Source: Verrucomicrobiota bacterium
GTDB taxonomy: Bacteria; Verrucomicrobiota; Verrucomicrobiia; Opitutales; Opitutaceae
Length of the DNA: 47,204 bases
NCBI GenBank assembly: GCA_016209255.1
Contig: JACQWL010000222.1
Coordinates: 1 to 47,204, forward strand
Direction: 5' to 3'
Shown: positions 43,331-47,204 of the stretch, in pieces
How positions within the stretch are numbered: position 1 is the first letter of the stretch
Layout of the letters: each line of letters starts with the position of its first letter
The notes under the pieces: model-generated
What the model was told of the DNA's origin: nothing
The model's database searches: none
What the model saw: only the letters and a program-made list of their open reading frames with translations
Made by a program: the position numbers and the translations under genes

Positions 43331-43358
43331 TGAGTTGTTTTTCGGGCAAAAAAACTCA
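43331..43358 (-). terminator. Possible A/T-rich hairpin terminator after the AlkD-like gene
   Basis: TGAGTTGTTTTT-CGGGC-AAAAAAACTCA pairs over most of its length and overlaps the stop codon of the AlkD-like gene. It could end transcription of that gene or of the convergent small exported-protein gene. The weak A/T stem makes this tentative. Confidence 0.35.
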
Positions 43359-44027
43359 CCCCTGCCGGCTTGCCATGGCCTTAATCCAGATCGGAGCGAA
43401 CGGTGAGGTGCAGCCCTTCGAAACAGGATAGTCGCGATAGATGCCTAACTTCTCTCCGATGGAGATCGCCCGCTTGCGGAGTTTGGGGAAGTGGATGCCG
43501 ATCTGCGCGAGGGCGGAATTCATCGTCCACTGCACTTCCGGCGCCGCGTTTCCCATCTCGGACTCAATCCGATCCAGCAGTGCAGGGAGGTCGAGCCCGT
43601 CGGGATTCTCCTCGACCCGGTCCGCGGTGAGGCGCCACCCGGCGCGGGCTGCCATCGGGTCCTTCTCCTTCGTGGCCATCCACTCCTGGCGAAGCGACTC
43701 CTTGTCCGGGTGCGGCGCGACGACGTAGGAGTTGAGCCAGTCGGCCACCCACACGAAGGTGACCGATCGCACCATCCGGTCCATCTGGTCGGCGGACAGG
43801 TTCGCGGGCTTGATCACGAGCGTGGCCAAAAACTGGGCATCGATGTTCCCGGTCTGCCAGAGAGCGAGGGCCAGCTCGTGGTCGGTCTTGATCTTCTCCG
43901 CGACCACCCGGATGTCGCCCCGCTTCACCCCGAACTGATTCTTGCCGGCGCCGTTCTTGGCATTGAGCGCCCGCATCTTCTCGTTGCCGAGGGATTCGAG
44001 CTGCTTCAGCGCTTCTTTGAGATTCAT
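43356..44027 (-). CDS. DNA alkylation repair protein (AlkD-like HEAT-repeat family)
   Basis: A 223-residue all-helical protein starting MNLKEALKQLESLGNEKMRA. The pattern matches the AlkD/AlkC-like alkylation repair family: GVKRGDIRVVAEKIKTDHEL, LALALWQTGNIDAQFLATLV, VTFVWVADWLNSYVV, RAGWRLTADRV and the C-terminal ISIGEKLGIYRDYPVSKGCT. These HEAT-like repeats cradle DNA and excise N3/N7-alkylated bases without base flipping. I cannot place the catalytic Asp/Trp set with certainty, so the activity is by family. The length is normal. With the AlkX-like glycosylase and RecQ it makes three repair proteins within about 11 kb. Confidence 0.82.
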   Translation of the reverse strand: MNLKEALKQLESLGNEKMRALNAKNGAGKNQFGVKRGDIRVVAEKIKTDHELALALWQTGNIDAQFLATLVIKPANLSADQMDRMVRSVTFVWVADWLNSYVVAPHPDKESLRQEWMATKEKDPMAARAGWRLTADRVEENPDGLDLPALLDRIESEMGNAAPEVQWTMNSALAQIGIHFPKLRKRAISIGEKLGIYRDYPVSKGCTSPFAPIWIKAMASRQG

Positions 44028-44354
44028 GGTCGTGATTGTGATTTGTGGCTGTGCGGCGACTCGGTTGCCGCGCGAACGGCACCCACGATGGTGATTCGGA
44101 TAGGAGGGATGCGACGGGGTCCGGCTTTGGGGTTTGGGATGAAGTTCGAACTTTCCTGAAGCCAACTTGGCATTCTTTGGCTTTTCAATCGCGCTTTCGT
44201 TTTCGCCCTACGGACTACGCCGGGACAAGTCGGAAACAGCGTGGCGGGCCGGAATCGGGCGGGCGGTTTTCCGGCCTGGCGTCGGCGCACTTCGCTTTGG
44301 CGCACCATCTCGCTCGGGTCGGCGGCGGGACGGATTTCCCCTGCCGCCGGCGCA
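44028..44354. other. Gap upstream of the AlkD-like gene
   Basis: A 327-bp stretch without a supported gene. It should contain the promoter of the AlkD-like gene near its left end. I see no repeat or clear promoter. Confidence 0.4.
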
Positions 44355-45026
44355 CTAATCCTCCCGGATTTTGAGGTCCGAGAATAGCCCTTCGGTGCCA
44401 ACGTCCACCCACAGGCCAATCGCGCCTGACGCGTCCCCGTGCTTTAGGTCATTGACCACGAGCGCCGGCTGCTTGCCATCGTTGAGGAAGAGCTTCGCCT
44501 TGTTTCCGCTTACTTCGATTCGCACGGTAATCCATTCACCAAGCCCCATGTCGGCGTAAGTCTCGTAGACGCCGGGCGCTTCTTTTCGGAGGCGCTCGAA
44601 TTTGTAATCAGGGAAGGAGAAGCATTGCAGCGATCGGTTGCGCCTCAACTGGTCTTCGGCGCGGCCGTTCGTGGGCCGCAGGTAAATGCACTCGAACTTG
44701 GTGTCGTCCTCGTTGATCCGGAAGGCGACGCCGATGAAGCCGCGAGCGAAATCCGGCGCGTCAGGCCGCAGCCTGCTCATGAGCTTCACTTCGATCGTGC
44801 CGTTTTGGAGCCTGGTGTCCGTAATTTTTGCGAACGTCGCTTCATCAAACTCGGTCACGCGGGAACTCTTCACTACCTTTACCACGTCACGACCCGACAG
44901 GTTCTCGGTGGAGATCGTGACATTCGTCGCCTTAAGGCGAGAGGTGTCCAAGCTGAGCGGTTGAGCCCGCCCAAGCGCAGCGCCGAGTATGACCAGACTG
45001 AGCATGGCAAAAAGAAGTCGTCTCAT
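44355..45026 (-). CDS. Exported concanavalin-A/LamG-like (DUF1080-type) protein
   Basis: A 223-residue protein with a signal peptide (MRRLLFAMLSLVILGAALGR, then AQP). The mature part is a jelly-roll lectin/glucanase-like domain: NGTIEVKLMSRLRPDAP, ARGFIGVAFRINEDDTKFEC, IYLRPTNGRA, LGEWITVRIEVSGNKAKLFL, and the typical last strands GAIGLWVDVGTEGLFSDLKI. Domains of this type bind or cleave glycans in the periplasm. No catalytic pair is evident, so a binding role is as likely as hydrolysis. It follows the oxidoreductase gene by 15 bp on the same strand and is probably in its operon. Confidence 0.78.
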   Translation of the reverse strand: MRRLLFAMLSLVILGAALGRAQPLSLDTSRLKATNVTISTENLSGRDVVKVVKSSRVTEFDEATFAKITDTRLQNGTIEVKLMSRLRPDAPDFARGFIGVAFRINEDDTKFECIYLRPTNGRAEDQLRRNRSLQCFSFPDYKFERLRKEAPGVYETYADMGLGEWITVRIEVSGNKAKLFLNDGKQPALVVNDLKHGDASGAIGLWVDVGTEGLFSDLKIRED

Positions 45027-45041
45027 TGGGGAGGGTAGCGC

Positions 45042-45629
45042 TTATTCGCGGACGAGCTTGAACCCGATTTGCGTGCCCAGGCCCAGGACGTAGCCGAGCT
45101 GGATGTTCAGGTAGGCCAGGGGTTCGAGCAGCCGCGCATTTTTCAACGGGCCGGTATCGACGGCTTCAAATCCGAGGTCTTTTGCGAGCGTCACCACGGT
45201 TTGCTTTGCCGCGGCGTCGTCGCCGGACACGAAGGCGGTGAGCGGCGTGCTGCCGACCTTGCCGCTGTCCATGTGCTGCGCGAAGACGGTGTTGAACGCC
45301 TTCACGACGCGCGCCCGCGGGAGCTTTTTCTGCAATTCTTCCGCCCCGCTGGTGCTGTAGCCCAGCGCGAGATTCATGTTCGCATCAAGCGCATTGGTCG
45401 TATCCACGACCACTTTGCCGTCGAGGGCGGCGCCGAGGTTCTTGACCACGTCGTCGAGCGCGGGGAACGGCACCGCGAGGATGACAACTTCCGCCTGCGT
45501 CGCGGCCTGGCGTTGGGCCGTCTTGTCGTTGCCGACGGTCTGCACGTGGGAATAGGTGCGAGCGAGGCCGCGCGCGAGGGCGCCGCCGACATTACCTTTG
45601 CCGAGGATAGCGATCTTGGTGGTTTTCAT
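45042..45629 (-). CDS. NADP-binding oxidoreductase (NADPH:F420-reductase-like)
   Basis: A 195-residue Rossmann protein. The dinucleotide motif is ILGKGNVGGALARGLA at residues 8-23 (G-x-G-x-x-G). Next come VVILAVPFPALDDVV and the motif VDTTNALD, then VVKAFNTVFAQHMD, which is characteristic of the NADPH-dependent F420 reductase-like family. Here F420 need not be the substrate; many such proteins in bacteria without F420 reduce other compounds. It is divergent from a LysR-type gene with 138 bp between the starts, a layout in which the regulator often controls the neighbour. Confidence 0.83.
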   Translation of the reverse strand: MKTTKIAILGKGNVGGALARGLARTYSHVQTVGNDKTAQRQAATQAEVVILAVPFPALDDVVKNLGAALDGKVVVDTTNALDANMNLALGYSTSGAEELQKKLPRARVVKAFNTVFAQHMDSGKVGSTPLTAFVSGDDAAAKQTVVTLAKDLGFEAVDTGPLKNARLLEPLAYLNIQLGYVLGLGTQIGFKLVRE

Positions 45630-45741
45630 GATTCAGATGTGAGTTTGATTTGAAATTCCGGTGCACGTTATTGTGGTTGGGAACGTCATCACTTTACCGT
45701 GCGCCCCGCCTCACGGCCACTGCGCGGACAAGCTTGCCGCG

Positions 45742-45756
45742 ATGCGAAAAACGCAT
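45742..45756 (+). promoter_or_regulatory. LysR-type T-N11-A box
   Basis: ATGCG-AAAAA-CGCAT, a perfect dyad whose inner limits form T-N11-A (45743-45755), the standard recognition form of LysR regulators. It lies 11 bp before the lysR ATG within the divergent intergenic region, a place suited to autorepression and control of the oxidoreductase operon. Confidence 0.6.
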
Positions 45757-45767
45757 GACGTAGTGAT

Positions 45768-46661
45768 ATGGACCTGAACGTCGTGCACGGATTCTTTGCG
45801 ATCGTGGAAGCGGGCAGCATGGGCAAAGCCGCGGTGCGACTCCGCGTTTCTCAGTCGACGCTGACGCGCCAAGTCCAATCGCTGGAAGCAGAGATCGGCG
45901 CTCCCTTGCTGGAACGTAGCGGGACCGGCGTCGCCCCCACGCCGGCCGGCCGGGTTTTTATGGAGGGCATGCGAGCGCCGCTCGAAGACGTCAAACGCGT
46001 CGTGGAACTGACGCGGCGCACGGGTCACGGCCAGCGTTCGCTCCTTCGAATTGGGTATATGGCGTCGACTGCGCAACGCTATCTCAACCCCGCGCTCCGG
46101 ACACTCCGCGAACGCAACCCCACGGTTAGGGTTCAGCTGCTAGACAGCTCGCCCGGCGAACAATTTGCCGCCCTACGTGAGGGACGGATCGACATGGGCC
46201 TCGTGGGTGAAAGTGGCCGCCTCATGGAGCGTGAATTCTTTGTCCGCAAATTGGCAACCGTGCCGGCCGTGGTTCTAGTGCCGGACAACCACCCACTCGC
46301 AATGCACACCCGCGTCTCACTGCGCGAACTGAAGAATGAAACCTTCATCCCCATCCCCGACCATGATGCCCCGGCCTATCTTCCTTGGTTGAAAACTCTG
46401 TGCCGCAAAGCTGGGTTTCGCCCGAAGCTCACGGAACCCGCCGATAGCATGGCCCATCTTGGAGCGATGGTGACGGCCGATCACTGCGTCGCATTCCTGC
46501 CGCGCTTTCTCGCCGAGAAGGCTGCACCGGGGCTCGCGGTGCTGTCCCTCACGGAGAGCTATGCCGTCGCGGATTTGCTCGTCATTTGGCAGCGCGGAAG
46601 GAACACGGAGGCGGTGCGTCAGATGCTCGACGCCCTATTCTCAAAAGTCGGGAAACTGTGA
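45768..46661 (+). CDS. LysR family transcriptional regulator
   Basis: A 297-residue LTTR. The winged helix-turn-helix is residues 1-60: MDLNVVHGFFAIVEAGSMGK, AAVRLRVSQSTLTRQVQSLE, then GAPLLERSGTGVAPTPAG. The substrate-binding domain spans about 90-290 (LLRIGYMASTAQRYLNPALR, LPRFLAEKAAPGLAVL). Effector not known. It is divergent from the F420-reductase-like/LamG-like operon and has a T-N11-A box between them, so it probably regulates that operon and itself. Confidence 0.92.
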   Translation: MDLNVVHGFFAIVEAGSMGKAAVRLRVSQSTLTRQVQSLEAEIGAPLLERSGTGVAPTPAGRVFMEGMRAPLEDVKRVVELTRRTGHGQRSLLRIGYMASTAQRYLNPALRTLRERNPTVRVQLLDSSPGEQFAALREGRIDMGLVGESGRLMEREFFVRKLATVPAVVLVPDNHPLAMHTRVSLRELKNETFIPIPDHDAPAYLPWLKTLCRKAGFRPKLTEPADSMAHLGAMVTADHCVAFLPRFLAEKAAPGLAVLSLTESYAVADLLVIWQRGRNTEAVRQMLDALFSKVGKL

Positions 46662-46970
46662 GCAGACGAGGGGCTGCGTGGCGGACAAACCAGTCACAAA
46701 AATCACTTGTGTTGAGCGGCGCCAACGCGGGACCAGGGCCATCCTCGCCCGCATCCTCGGGGTCGAACCGCACGGGTCAGCCCGCTCATTGTCAGTTCAT
46801 TTGCCAAAGCCCAGGTCGTTCGAGTTTCGCCTCGATGGAGAAATTATCATCGAGCGGCCTGACCCCGTCGGATCTGCTCGCTAGCGGACTGACCTGCGAC
46901 GGTATTCGGCAACGTATACCCGTAGGCCAGCGCGCTTGCGCGCGCCCGGTGAGTGCGGTCCACTTTTCCC
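46662..46970. repeat. Gap with REP-type repeats before the transposase
   Basis: No gene is supported in these 309 bp. GCGGCCTGACCCCGTCGGAT at 46854-46873 is an exact repeat of the copy at 42606. It is followed by a diverged direct copy (AGCGGACTGACCTGCGACGG, about 46882-46902) and a G/C palindrome (GCGCGCTTGCGCGCGC, about 46929-46946). REP-type repeats next to a REP-associated transposase gene are the expected arrangement. Confidence 0.6.
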
Positions 46971-47204
46971 ATGAAACCGCCCCGCGGTTACGAAGCCCTG
47001 CGACGGCATCGCATCACCGTCGTAGATGTGTCCTATTTTGTGACAATGTGTACGCGTGATCGTCAGGCCGGCCTGAACAACGGCGAGCCAGCCGAGGCGA
47101 TCGCCCGTGAACTATTCTCGACGGAAGCAGATGGGGCGGTTGCACCGCGCGCGTGGGTGACCGCAACGAAACCCGTGCGCTTTTCTCTCGCCCGCGAGCA
47201 ATTC
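46971..47204 (+). CDS. REP-associated tyrosine transposase, N-terminal part (runs off window, probably decayed)
   Basis: Seventy-eight open codons from the ATG at 46971 to the window edge. The start MKPPRGYEALRRHRITV followed by VSYFVTMCTRDRQAGL matches the beginning of Y1-transposase RAYT proteins, which nick single-stranded REP DNA with a Tyr and a H-U-H metal site. Where the family has W-V-x-M-P-x-H-V-H-x-L-F, this sequence reads AWVTATKPVRFSL: the two His are missing and a few residues are deleted or shifted. It is therefore likely inactive. The rest is outside the window. Confidence 0.6.
   Translation, partial: MKPPRGYEALRRHRITVVDVSYFVTMCTRDRQAGLNNGEPAEAIARELFSTEADGAVAPRAWVTATKPVRFSLAREQF

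Overview
The window is a GC-rich bacterial chromosome segment with no rRNA, no tRNA and no CRISPR array that I can recognise. The gene content suggests a member of the Verrucomicrobiota close to the Opitutaceae: large TonB-dependent receptors, one with a carboxypeptidase-regulatory N-terminus, a Tat-signalled DegT-type aminotransferase, a GTP-type PEP carboxykinase, a bifunctional PutA, an ORF6N protein, short degenerate intergenic repeats and REP-like hairpins. This assignment rests on family knowledge, not on a marker gene.

Layout. 1-2.7 kb: start of a TonB receptor, an exported PLP aminotransferase and a small HicB/HicA toxin-antitoxin unit. 2.9-6.4 kb: a more A/T-rich island of three proteins with PD-(D/E)XK-nuclease features and no methyltransferase. 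6.4-14.7 kb: the 2-methylcitrate cycle genes prpB, prpC and prpD, interrupted and rearranged. Intact prpD and prpC are bracketed by a Fic gene and an ORF6N gene. Outside these lie a 3' remnant of a second prpD and a 5' remnant of a second prpC. A J-domain protein gene overlapping a nucleotidyl-cyclase-like gene sits between prpC' and prpB on the opposite strand. 14.8-19 kb: an ABC exporter-type operon with a DUF3299 protein, a tandem ACT protein and a CDF metal transporter. 19.2-32.3 kb: two TonB receptors, pckG, an exported protein and putA, i.e. nutrient uptake and carbon/amino-acid catabolism. 33-37.5 kb: an AlkX/YcaQ-type glycosylase followed by a decayed type I restriction-modification locus (hsdM', hsdR'/hsdS' chimera, Fic with a substituted catalytic His, hsdR'). 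37.8-47.2 kb: a membrane protein with degenerate thioredoxin and Mrr-like domains, recQ, an MFS transporter, an AlkD-like repair protein, an oxidoreductase with a divergent LysR regulator, and a truncated REP-associated transposase at the edge.

How the genes fit together. Propionate is converted to pyruvate and succinate by PrpC/PrpD/PrpB; proline is oxidised to glutamate by PutA; PckG links C4 acids to gluconeogenesis. These are catabolic genes of a heterotroph that imports oligomers through TonB receptors. Into this background several accessory modules have been inserted and partly eroded: TA genes, nuclease genes, two Fic genes, a cyclase-like pair and a dead type I RM system. The strongest leads for something new are the nested prpCD cassette, the cyclase-like/J-domain pair, the three-nuclease island and the double pseudo-enzyme membrane protein.
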